From the NCBI GenBank assembly GCA_002104935.1, contig MCGT01000042.1, positions 62,001-126,000 of the forward strand: a DNA stretch of 64,000 nt, in the 5' to 3' direction. The notes beneath the pieces are model-generated. The model was not told where the DNA came from. It saw nothing but the letters and a program-made list of their open reading frames with translations, and searched no databases. The position numbers and the translations under genes were made by a program. This DNA is from Hesseltinella vesiculosa (taxonomy: Eukaryota; Mucoromycota; Mucoromycetes; Mucorales; Cunninghamellaceae). This document shows, piece after piece, positions 33,790 to 43,676 of this stretch (its first letter is position 1; each line of letters starts with the position of its first letter).

Positions 33790-33960
33790 TTAATGATAAA
33801 GCAAGTCTCTTTTTTTTGTTAACTTCTTCTCCCTACGTTTTTCTACTGCTTTTTTATTAGTGTCAAGGTTTGCACCGAACGGATTAGGTAGGTTGCTTTA
33901 TCTAATTACTCTCACTTTGTCCCAATTTACTCATTCTAAGGTGTCATATTTACGTTTAGC
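33790..33960 (+). promoter_or_regulatory. 5' module shared with 36.8-37.0 kb
   Basis: Shares CTACGTTTTTCTACTGC, a GCACCGAACGGATT motif, GGTAGGTTGCTT and CACTTTGTCCCA(A/G)TTTAC with about 36860-36980, in the same order and spacing. In this copy it spans the first small exon and intron of the recombinase-like gene. Confidence 0.7.
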
Positions 33961-35010
33961 AGTCAGAACCACATCACCAGGAAACCCGTTTTGCTTCAAT
34001 GGCTTTACGCTCATGCTTTTGAATACCACACATATGTCGCGGCGCCTAGTGAATGTGATTCCAGTGAGGGTGAAGTTGATACGCTCGGTAAACTGCGGTA
34101 CTAGTAACTTGTTCGTACTAATTTTTCGAATAGTGTCCTATTCCCAAGTCATTCACTTTATAAACGAAATCTTCTTATCCTATGATCCACAAAACGACAA
34201 CTACGAACAAGCAGATGTCACAACAAAGGAAATCTACCTTGAAGTGTGCAAATTCACAACCTGTTTTGACAATAAGTCCCTTGCTTCATTCTCTAAATGG
34301 TGCTCCAATCGCAAACTTAATTTTATGCGAGGAATCGAAACACGTAAAAAACGCAAGACAACTGATGGTGAGATATATGTGAGATTGCGAAGACTTTATA
34401 TTTTGAAAGATAAATATCGCAGTAAGTGTTATCAGTATGTTGACATTGTAGCCTTTTACTTTAACCCAAAACTGACAAGGTGCGCTTTCTAAGAGGAAGC
34501 TGTTATGTCAATTATCAATTACTTGGCGCTGTACCAATCCAATCTCCAAAAACTGAACAGCCATATGACGATTATTGGCTATGTCAGGAAATCACCGGGC
34601 AAGGAGTCAACTGATGCCCGAGCATCGTGTTTGCAAAATATGGTGGACAAACTGCGTCAAAGGTCCTTCGCTTCCAAAGTTTTCATATCACCTGTATCAG
34701 TATCGAATGAACCACTGGCGGAAAGGGACCAACCCAGAAACCAAAAGCTTCTAAAACAATTGAAAGGAATTGATGGAACAACACAAGGTAAGAGTTTTTA
34801 AAAACGCTGGCTTTTTTTTTTTTTTTTGTATTAACAACTTTTAAAGATATGCTTCAATTCTTGAATGAAACTGATCAAGAGGTGTGCTTAGTATGCATCG
34901 ACTATGCCGGCTTGACAACTAACGTGGAGGACTTGACGAAGTTTTTAAGGTAAAACATCATAAAAACAGCAAATTTATGAACAGTTTTTCTTTTTCTCAA
35001 TAGCTCTTGA
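33861..35010 (+). CDS. Serine-recombinase-like protein, lineage-specific
   Basis: Six exons join in frame: 33861-33887 (start codon unresolved), 33941-34087, 34134-34421, 34494-34787, 34847-34949 and a 7-nt last exon 35004-35010, about 288 aa. An apparent stop near 34490 lies inside the third intron. The N-terminal half reads KPVLLQWLYAHAFEYHTYV and a basic stretch (RGIETRKKRKTTDG). The C-terminal half opens MTIIGYVRKSPGKE. It continues RQRSFASKVFISP, GIDGTTQDMLQFL and VCLVCIDYAGLTTNVEDL. The YxRxS start and the later CIDYAGLTTN turn resemble the catalytic domain of resolvase/IS607-type serine recombinases, with a C-terminal DNA-binding part missing. That homology is inference; similar proteins are, to my knowledge, widespread hypotheticals in Mucorales. 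Confidence 0.6.
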
Positions 35011-35191
35011 ATCTCTCCGAGTTTTTTGTGACTTGAACACTTGGGACCAAAACTGGTTTTCGTGGGTCTTCTTCGTAGCAAATTTCTAAATCATTCATTG
35101 CTAAAACTCGTTTTTTCAATTCTTGGGTGTTTTTATTGTTGAATTCGACGCAAAATAACATACACAATGCTTGATCACGAGTTACCTCCAT
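34997..35191 (-). CDS. Small hypothetical protein (64 aa)
   Basis: Open frame starting MEVTRDQALCMLFCVEFNN and ending NSERFKSY, overlapping the last exon of the recombinase-like gene by 14 bp on the opposite strand. Composition is protein-like and the frame has no low complexity, but no domain is recognisable. It could be chance. Confidence 0.3.
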   Translation of the reverse strand: MEVTRDQALCMLFCVEFNNKNTQELKKRVLAMNDLEICYEEDPRKPVLVPSVQVTKNSERFKSY

Positions 35192-35310
35192 TACAACAAA
35201 ATGAAAACTAAAAGAGAAGCATGCAGCGGCAATGTTTTATCGCACAGGAATTTAATAACCGACCAGTAAATTTGTGGCTATGTTATGACGACTACACCAC
35301 AAGGGGACGT

Positions 35311-35490
35311 GGTCAATTTGGTCAACATGGTCAACATGGTCAACATGGTCAACATGGTCAACATGGTCAACATGGTCAACATGGTCAACATGGTCAACAT
35401 GGTCAACATGGTCAACATGGTCAACATGGTCAACATGGTGTACATGGTGTACATGGTCAACATGGTCAACATGGTCAACATGGTCAATAA
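35311..35490. repeat. 9-bp minisatellite, 20 units of GGTCAACAT
   Basis: Twenty contiguous 9-bp units: first GGTCAATTT, thirteen GGTCAACAT, two GGTGTACAT variants, three GGTCAACAT, and a final GGTCAATAA. Because the unit is a multiple of three without stops, the array is open on both strands (Gly-Gln-His, Val-Asn-Met, Met-Leu-Thr and so on). The 89-codon frame 35221-35490 is carried by the repeat and is not taken as a gene. Confidence 0.95.
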
Positions 35491-35569
35491 ACGAGGAGGA
35501 TCAGAAATTTCACGTCACCCTTAACCGGATGCAAAAAAAAGAATGAGAGGTTTTACTTTTTATTCCGCT

Positions 35570-36350
35570 CGCTTGAGGTCCTCTGGTGAAAAATGACCGA
35601 TTTTTCATTTTGTTTAGCTGGCGATTCGGAGGTGTCAAAACGAATCTGATCAAAAAATTGGACGGGCAACTTTCACCAATCGATGTGATTTTTTCAGTAT
35701 CATTTTCGTTTAAGTCTTTGCACATTTACTCAAAAATTCACATCGACCCAATCACTCAAACGTGCTGTGCAATGTTTGCTTTTTATTTAAAAAATGAAGA
35801 AAAAAAATTGGGTGGCCAATTCAATGCGTCCTGATCGTGTTTTCGAGAGTTGTGGAAAAGTAGGTCGCAAGTGCATCCCAGCTGGTGCTGAGTGGGACAC
35901 TTGGCCGTGATGCCCAAACTATGGGTCAAAGGACGGTGGATACCTATGACGAGTCAAGCAAGGAGTAATTTTTTTTTCAGGAAGGGCGAACTTGAATAAA
36001 ACCAGTGGCTCTATTTCATCATCGAGTGATCCATGAAGGCTAATATTTTTATCATGGTCACCACTTTTCATGTATTATCACCATGACAAATTTGGAGCTG
36101 ATCGAAGGAAGTCGATTTTGGCTTGGTTTTTTTCAGCCGGTTTTCTTGGCTGCAAAGCGGTTTTTTCCTGGTTTGTCTCGTTTTCGACGTTTTTATAGCT
36201 GGAGATCGGAGATTGGAAATCACGATGCTTCAAACTTTGGCTGGTCAACCTTGCTCAATTGGTGTGCTTATTTCCAGCATCATTAAGTGCTGTCGATGTC
36301 GATATCCACACAAAAAATGAGTTGGATCTATCAGTTCAAATCCGATCTTT
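35570..36350 (+). repeat. Two tandem diverged arms of the interspersed repeat family
   Basis: Arm one is about 35570-35830: CTCTGGTGAAAAATGACCGA, GCGATTCGGAGGTGTCAAAA, CTTTCACCAATCGATGTGA, then the CACTCAAACGTGCTGTGC tail. Arm two, more decayed, is about 36110-36350: CTTTGGCTGGTCAACCTTGC, CATTAAGTGCTGTCG. The intervening sequence is unrecognised. Confidence 0.65.
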
Positions 36351-36859
36351 CATGGTTTTTTGATTTTTCAATATCCCCAAGGGTCCCCTGGCCATTTTTG
36401 AACGAAAACATAGGGAGCCTAAATGTGCGCCAAAAATAAATTTTCCACCGATCATCACCGGATTTTGCAGGGCACTTGTATATGATGCAAGTTGTTTATG
36501 TGAAGCTCCCGGGCTCCACTGTTACTTTCTGATGGGCTACACTAGCATAAAAGCATGCTTCATATCTACCGTAAAACCTTGCAGAAGGGGAGAGAATGTA
36601 GCAGTGTAAGCCAACGGCTGACTTGTCTAATGGACATCAAATGTTGCCTAGCAGTAGCAAATGATGTCGGCCAAAAAGGCATGTGTTGGATAACAAGATG
36701 GAGAGTGAATATACTTGTCCCTTCTCTATTTTTTTTTCTCTTGTGGTCAAGATGTCATTTTGTGGGTTCATTATCACGAGCCCTGAACCTTTTTTTTTTG
36801 ATAAAAAGCAAGTCGCTTTTTGATCGCCCCATCCCTTCCCCTTTTCCTTTTTTTTAAAA
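36351..36859. other. Intergenic
   Basis: No gene seen. A short GGGTCCCCTGGCC block near 36380 may be another scrap of the same repeat family. Confidence 0.35.
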
Positions 36860-37056
36860 CTCTTTTTTTTTTCTACGTTTTTCTACTGCTCCTTTTTATT
36901 TTCAAGGTTAAGCACCGAACGGATTCGGTAGGTTGCTTGTTCGATATCTTTCACTTTGTCCCAGTTTACTCATTCTTATTTTTTAATATGGATAAAGGTG
37001 CCATTATTACACTTGCTACTGCGGCAAAAAAAAAGAGGGAGGCAGGTGAGAACATT
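36860..37056 (+). pseudogene. Duplicated 5' module with a stub of a gene
   Basis: Second copy of the 33.8 kb module. It is followed by an ATG at about 36988 reading MDKGAIITLATAAKKKREA and a GTGAGA donor at about 37047. The next acceptor (TTTCAG at about 37110) runs straight into TAA, and the body of the gene is replaced by the 3' end of the minus-strand gene below. It looks like a promoter plus first exon left after rearrangement. Confidence 0.5.
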
Positions 37057-37105
37057 TGACTCCCGAACCTCCTTTTATTTTATCAATTCTTCTCTCTTCT
37101 GATTT

Positions 37106-38251
37106 TCAGATTAAAAATGTGTGTAGATCAGAGAGTGAAGGCGCAATGGCCAGGGATGCGATTTCTGTCATTGTGTAGAATCGATGTTGCTCTTTGCGTA
37201 CCATGAAAAACGACAGGTGAAAGCCATTGACTAGAAACGCAATGCAGCCAGCGAGATGAGCCTGATCAATCGCCCGTTTACAAGCAATACCAAGTCGAAC
37301 CACATCCATGCAAACGGAATGCTTGTTTGTTGAGTCATTGCCAGCTTTGACCTCACCAAAGCCAATGGAATGACCAAGATCGTGCTGCACAAGCGTAGAG
37401 ATAATGGCATCAGGGCGGATATCAGTTTCTATATCAGACTTGTTGGCCCATCGCAAAGCAACATTGCGACCTTGGTCAGCAATGAGCTCAGAAAGTAGCG
37501 CGTCATAATAGGTTGATTGTAACTCCACTTCTCCAATTTTGTTGCTATCAAGCAGCCGATTGCGAGGCAGCTTCGTCAGCCTTGTAAAAATAAAAAAAAA
37601 TAAGAAAGCTGTAAGAAGGACAACACTTTGGAAAGACTACTTACAAATTAGCTACTCCTTCTACTACGCTTGCCTTACTGTCCTGCATACTTGCTGCAAT
37701 TGTCAGGAGATCTCTTTTGGCATCTCGGATGGATACTGTTTTTGCATCGATGGCGCAAATCAGTCTGACAATGTCCACATATTCGCTGTCGTTCAGAGCA
37801 TTGTCACCAAAGTTCACATTCATCCAATGATCGGTCATGTGGCTGCATAATGAATGAAGAGTATCAAGCCCAAAAACACCAATCTTTGTAGAACAATGGT
37901 TGTTGGGAGCCAAGAAGAGGATGTCAGAGAGGGAGAGAACCTCCTGCATGTCCGTTTCTAGCTGGAACAGTTTCTGCGTTGGTCGGGACTGACGCTGGTA
38001 CTCGCGGAATAGATCAGTAATGTTTTCGCTGTTCACTAACCATGGCATATCCAAGGCTGAATCGACGTTTAGAATTGTAGGTGATTCACCGTCAGTATCG
38101 CCTTCTTCGTTGGTATCCACATGAATATTGATTTGCACATTATTGACAGCAAGTTGACTAGTAGAAGATCCGCCAGGGTTTGCGACAGCAGCATTTGGAG
38201 GTGTTTCTAGACAAGGATGTCATTGACAAAATCGCCATTCTGCTTTGTTTT

Positions 38252-38284
<33 letters not shown>

Positions 38285-38460
38285 AACATACACTGGTGTC
38301 ACTGATCGGCGGCAATCCTTTGCAATGGAAACAAGCGTGATGACATGGCACATGTATTTCAGCTTCGAGCACATGGGTGGAGCATGACAAGCGCGTCTCT
38401 TCAATGATCTTGACACGGGCCCGTTCTTTCCAAAAACGGGCACAGTGGGGTGATCCTTTT
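37106..38460 (-). CDS. PD-(D/E)XK-like accessory protein with zinc-binding leader exon
   Basis: Three exons resolved: about 38460-38294 (start not found), 38206-37645 and 37580-37106, with consistent phases. The leader exon, in the frame GSPHCARFWKERARV... CHHACFHCKGLPPISDT, has Cys/His pairs typical of a treble-clef/RING-like zinc site. The middle exon carries an acidic linker (HVDTNEEGDTDGES) and a helical segment. The last exon has RNVALRWANKSDIETDIRPD, then HSIGFGEVKAGND, DVVRLGIACKRAIDQAHLAG and IAFLVNGFHLSFFMV. RPD and ExK separated by about 19 residues followed by an Arg/Lys-rich helix fit a PD-(D/E)XK nuclease-like core (inference). The zinc module recurs at 50.1-50.3 kb. Possibly intact. 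Confidence 0.55.
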
Positions 38461-40304
38461 AATATAATACTGACACCTTTAATTGTTAAATATATAAATG
38501 TTAAGAAAGATACAAAATAAAAAAATAAATAAAAGAAACCGAAAACGTAATCGGTGTAGACTTGAGAAAACTAAAAATTTTATTTGTAACCTATCGTGGC
38601 GGGGCTAGAGGATAGGCCAAAGGAGGCGGAAAACTTTGGCCGAAGAGGAAAGGGGGGAAGGGATTTCTAACCTATCAGGTCAAGTGCAGTTTCAGCTTGA
38701 AGGGCGTCGATAATCTTGGTTATCCGGGCGGCCACTAGGGACGTGGTAAATGGGAGAAATCAAAAAAAAAATGAAAAAAAAGTAAAGAAAGAGGAGTTTA
38801 AAAGAAAAGTGGAGAGTAAACAAAAGCCTAGTTGGTGGGAAAAGGCGGGAAGCACTGAAAGCCCACCCCGGAATACTGTCCCTGTTGTCTGTCGCCGTAT
38901 TTTGTTTTTGGACTTTGTCTTTTTTAATGCATGTCCCGTGGATCCTGTTGGTTGAAAATGAATTTATTTTGCGCGCGCCCTGGCGTTATCACTTTTGAAA
39001 AAAAGCTACTAGAAACATTTGACTGCATCAAAGTGATTTGTGTAGGTTTTCTTTTTTTTTGGGGGCAGCATTTGCGCCTTCCAGGATTTTTCTAGGAGAG
39101 CATTGTTGCCTCCTATGTTTTCTTTTATTTGCTGCACAAGCATCACTTTTTTTTTACGCTATTTTTTTTGCTGCGCACCGCCACACGATTGACTTAGCAT
39201 AGGGCACCTCTAGTGCTTTTTTACTGCTGCTCAAGCATTCCATTTTTTTTTTTTTTTTTGGCACTGTCGCCCTGTGCCTAAGTCAATGACGCGGTAGTGG
39301 GCAGGAAAGAGATATCGCACGTCCAGCGTTTTTTTTTTTTTTTTTTGCTGCGCATTGCCACTTAATTGACCAGAGCAGTGCCAGATACCATGTAGGCTTT
39401 TGTTGGGGTGGGAATGTTTCGTTTTATTTTCCCATGGTCAACACCAATGCATGCTTCACTCTTGCCTTCCAAATTGGACATTTCTCGGTCGTCATAGCAA
39501 CCTCTTTTTCTCGTTTTTCTTTCCTTCAACACCAATTTCATGCACCATGGCATTTGCTTTATTTTTTTCTTTCATTCCCATTGCCTTCATCCCACATAGA
39601 TAAAATACCAGCATGTGATGGAACATTATCCGCGCCTGGTAGTCTCTCACCTTTCTCTGCCATCGTTTATTTCCTGCCCACCCATGCCTGCTAATGTTAT
39701 TTTTTTTTTTCAACCTTTCGGTAAAGTTGGTGATACTGCTAGACGGCATGTTTCCATTTATGTACACAGTAAACGAAATCAAGACACACATACCTTTAAG
39801 CATGTGCATTATGTATGTACGTAACTTATTGAGGGGAACCGCCCACGCGTTTACGGGGAGAATTTAAATTTTGGACTGAGCATTGCTCCAAAACGTGACA
39901 GGTGGAAAGCCTGCTCATACTTTGACTTGGGGATCACTGAACCCTAGCCCACAGATATGGTGCCAAGGAGGCTTGTGGTTTTAATCATTTTTGCGCTCCA
40001 CCCTGGAAGGGGTAGGCGGACATCAAACTTCGTTGATTCATTGGAGTGAAGGAGAAAGATTCAAGGACACCAGAACAAGCACGACGTCAAAGGAAAGAAT
40101 CTGATGTCATTGGAACCCAAAGCTCCTTGGTAAAATATATGTCCACCCTGCGAATGCCAGAATAATAACAGTAATAAATAGTTGGTTGGTTTTATATCAA
40201 GTGATGAGTGCGATTTCAAAAAATCTACAAGAATAGAAAAGTGTAATGTACAACTTAAGGTGCTGGAACAATGTCTATTAAAATGTGTAAAGCGTAAAGA
40301 AACT
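38461..40304. other. Long T-rich intergenic region with internal repeats
   Basis: No convincing gene. Between about 39040 and 39370 a loose unit recurs (T tract, then TGCTGCGCA, then a CACTTAATTGAC-like box). An inverted pair TTGACTTAGCATAGGGC (39191) / GCCCTGTGCCTAAGTCAA (39270) would form a hairpin. T tracts of 18-20 bases occur at 39245 and 39330. Confidence 0.45.
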
Positions 40305-43208
40305 TCATGGGCCATTGTCAAGGCTGCTGTTAAACAAAAAGCTCGAGGTAGGAGAGAGAGGGTTTGAACGACGGATTTGAAGAATGTCCTTTCTCGTGGG
40401 AGACATCAATGTCACAGAGGTTGTCATTGGCGATGCAGTGAAAGGCGATTGGATCAAGGGTGACGGTGACGAAGGGCTGGTGGAAGACGGTGCAAACAAG
40501 GTATAAGCTACATTCGAGAGCGACTGAGAGTCAAAAGAAGGTGATGCCATGTTGCCAAAGTTAATCGAGGTTGAGGTTGGTGTACTGGCGCCTTGCGCAA
40601 AATACTGACTCCAAGCTTCAGGATCCAAAGAGGTAGGCACTCCCCAGAAGGCAGTTCCAAAAGAATCGGCATTTTCTTGCAGTGGGAACACAGATGACCG
40701 AGCCGGGTAGGTGGACGATACGTTTGAATCGACCTGCGAAGCGGATTGAGGAGAAACCACCCTTGCCCTCGTCAGAATGCTGCCTGGTGCAGCATAAGGA
40801 TCCATCCCGGTAATTGGTATGCTCGGGCCAATCGGCATACTTATGGAGGCAGTGGAGGGCATCGAGGGGTGGGATAAGTCGTTGGTGCTACCGTTGATAA
40901 TATGGCTAGTTGTTGAAGCCGGTGAAGAACCGAAGGTTAGAGGGTCATGCCTCTTGTTGATGAGGGCCATAGCGGGGGACTGGCTGTTGGTATCGACACT
41001 GGATGACGGTGTGGAGAGAGATGGCTGTTGATGATAGGGTGGAGCGTGGTGGGGGAGTTCTGGGGAATTTGGTACGGCAATGGCAGGAAGAGGGGTGGTG
41101 ATGCGGCTCAAGCGTCGTGGCACATATTCGTCGGATACCAGCTTGATGTCTTTCAGACCGGCGAGTTCTCCCAAGATGTTACAGCATCGACCAGCGTGTA
41201 GCCAAGTCTTTTCCATTTCCTCCAAGGCGCGCATAATCGTGTTGACGTTGACTTTGGCATCAAAAGCGAATGGTTGTTTCTGGGAGGCTGCCATTTTGAT
41301 AAAGATAATGCCAGCCGTAAAAGCATAGTACACAGCGTAACTTGTGACATTGCGTAGATGTGCATCGGCACGCATGATGCTGACCATGTGCAAAATGGCT
41401 CTCGCACTGGATACACAGATATCATAAGAGGCAAACGAGGTCTCAACGGCTTGCATAGGTCCAGGAATAAACGAGCGGTGGAGCAGGATCATGCAAGTGT
41501 GGTACAACATATGGATCTGGTTGACATAGTAAGGCGGGTCAGGGACCATCTGGCCATCTTCAGTGTTGGGGATGTTGTACTGCAGGGATGTGGGCAGGCG
41601 GGTATGCCAGGTTGTGAGCTGCTGATGTAAGGTCGTCAGCAGATGTTCGATTTGTTGTCTAGATATATGGAGTCGTGATTTTGCATAGTAAATGTTTTTC
41701 AGCACATGGCCCAAAATGTCGCACAGCTTGATATTCTGGACAAAGACGTCCAGGAGCCGAGCGCTGGATCGGTCGTCGGTCGTGCATGGTAATGGCTCCT
41801 CGTCGTCCTCGGATGGGAAGGGTACATCGCAATCTCGTTCGTCAAAGGTCAAGGATCGACCGTACACGGCAGATGTCAATCGATCGACCATAAAGCAGCA
41901 CCAAAACACGCGTTTTCGCCGTTCTTGTTCGTCTAGTGAAAGTTTCCAGTGTTTTGTGTCGCGATTCAGCCCAAGATCAAGTGCCATGCGAAATGCCTAT
42001 GTTTTAAAAAAAATAATAAAAAGTCAGGGTCTTTTCTTATTCGGCTTGTGTTTGTTCTATTGTACCATGCCAGAATAAAGCCATGAACGAGCAGTGCGTG
42101 AGGCACCTTGTTGATGACTTGACAATAAAATCAGGGCTTGGACGGTAGAGATTCGAGGTACGTCATAATCATCGTCGAGCAGCCGTTTAGCACGTTCATA
42201 AAACAACTCGCCAGCTGTGTCAGGATCATCAGGATCAGATCGAACACGCGCGTCTTCAGAGAGCCTAGAGGCGACAGCATATATGGAATTGAGTAGCAAA
42301 GGTGAGAGTGTTTTGTCTTGAGGGCAGATCAGCTGCTTCTTGTAAAACAACGGCAGGAAAGGGTAAAAGTGATCAAAGTAGAGCTTGAGCAGATGTGAAG
42401 ATAAATCGGAGGGCGGGAGGGTATAGGGATCAACCTTTTCATTTGCAGACTTGTCAGATTTGCTTGCAGCATGGTCGTAACCGGCAAAATGGAAAACACC
42501 ATCATGATATGTGCGACTGCTTTGAAGCAGGTAAAAGCCAGACGAGCGACCTAGGTACCGTACATGGCCACAGGCATCAACTGACAGCTGGCCGTGGGCA
42601 TCACTGTGATCCAATGCGCTTCCAGGGGTATCCACAATTTCATCATGGCCAGCGGTTGGGCTTGCACAGAGACCATGTTCTTCGTTCTCGTTGACGTTGG
42701 ATTCAGGTGTTGCTTTTTCACTGTCTTGCTTTTTCCTTTGCGGTCGAGTCTCGATAACGTGACCAGTGGCCGTTTCCAGAGGTGATTGCAGTTCCTCAAG
42801 GAGCTCCTTGCAGCGAGGATCTGGCAGTTCTGACAGCAGCGACTCCATTTTTTGCAGTCGCTTTTCAATGGCTTCGATATATCCTTTGGGCGGCCCACGC
42901 TGGAAATAAAAAGTTTACAGTAGCCCGTTAGAACTTGACTTGCACTTGCTGGTATGCGGTCATTGAGATCGTTACCTTTTTAGTTGCATCATTATAAGAG
43001 CAGTCAAGATTGAATGCTTGGCAGTTACTGCAAATCGGTAAAAGCCCATCACATTTGATCTTTTTACGACGACAAAGGTCACTTTTAATATTGATAAAAA
43101 AAAAAAAAAGTGAATTAGTTGCCTACTAAATATAAAGCAGAGGACAAGGCTTTACCATGCACGGCTCACTCTATGTCTCTTAGCAGGCGACTCTTCACTA
43201 CTGGTCAT
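40305..43208 (-). CDS. Zn2Cys6 (Gal4-type) transcription factor
   Basis: 894 aa in four exons: 43208-43156, 43081-42976, 42899-42066 and 41996-40305. The N-terminal binuclear zinc cluster is complete across the first intron: RACDLCRRKKIKCDG then PICSNCQAFNLDC, spacing C-x2-C-x6-C-x6-C-x2-C-x6-C, followed by a short coiled-coil (IEAIEKRLQKMESLL). The fungal middle-homology domain follows with LLKLYFDHFYPFLPLFYKK, ALDLGLNRD, and RKRVFWCCFMVDRLTSAVYG with DERDCDVPFP. The C-terminal third is Ser/Pro/Thr-rich and probably activating. This architecture resembles XlnR/Xyr1-like regulators, but the target pathway cannot be read from sequence. Confidence 0.93.
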
Positions 43209-43676
43209 TTTGGCAAGTAGGGTAAAGGATAACCTGCAAGGACTTCCAAAAGAGACAAAAAAAAGATAAAGGAAAAAAGAAAATGCGATATTGAATGCTT
43301 GGAGATTTTAGTCGTTTAGCTGAGTCATCAGCCAATCAAAAACCTTTACCGAAAGAGCCGTTGACGTCCTGAGCGGTTCGCAGAAGCCTGGTTATGCTTT
43401 TTTGCCATCCTACAGCAGTAGACAAGTACATATAGCTGCCTTTGTTGATTAACACCTTATGAGAGTGAACGCTTCTTGGCTTTTTTTGTTTTACTTCCAA
43501 ACTAGTCGAATTCATAGCACGAAGAGTCTGCGGCGACACCAGACAGCGCTGGTGGCTGGTCAGTCCGTGACGGCATTTCGGTGAGGCGGCTGCACACGAA
43601 AAAAAAAAAAAAAAAAAAAAAAAAGGTCAAACAACTTTTTTTTTTTTCTTCCTCTTTACTTTTCAATTCATCCAGC
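43209..43676. promoter_or_regulatory. Divergent upstream region of Zn2Cys6 factor and eIF3c
   Basis: Head-to-head spacer of about 470 bp, with a 26-base A tract at 43599-43624 and a T run just before the eIF3c ATG. No gene. Confidence 0.45.

Noticed and set aside
34480..34510. Nonsense codon breaking the recombinase-like gene
   Set aside because: The stop lies inside a GTAAGT...AAG intron (34422-34493) whose removal keeps phase exactly.
35221..35490. 89-codon Gly-Gln-His repeat protein, or a CRISPR-like array
   Set aside because: The frame exists only because the 9-bp unit has no stop in any frame. The units are contiguous without spacers, so it is a minisatellite, not CRISPR.
43581..43676. 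Earlier start for eIF3c giving a poly-Lys N-terminus
   Set aside because: It depends on translating a 26-base A tract and a T run; the ATG at 43677 gives the conserved MSRFF start.
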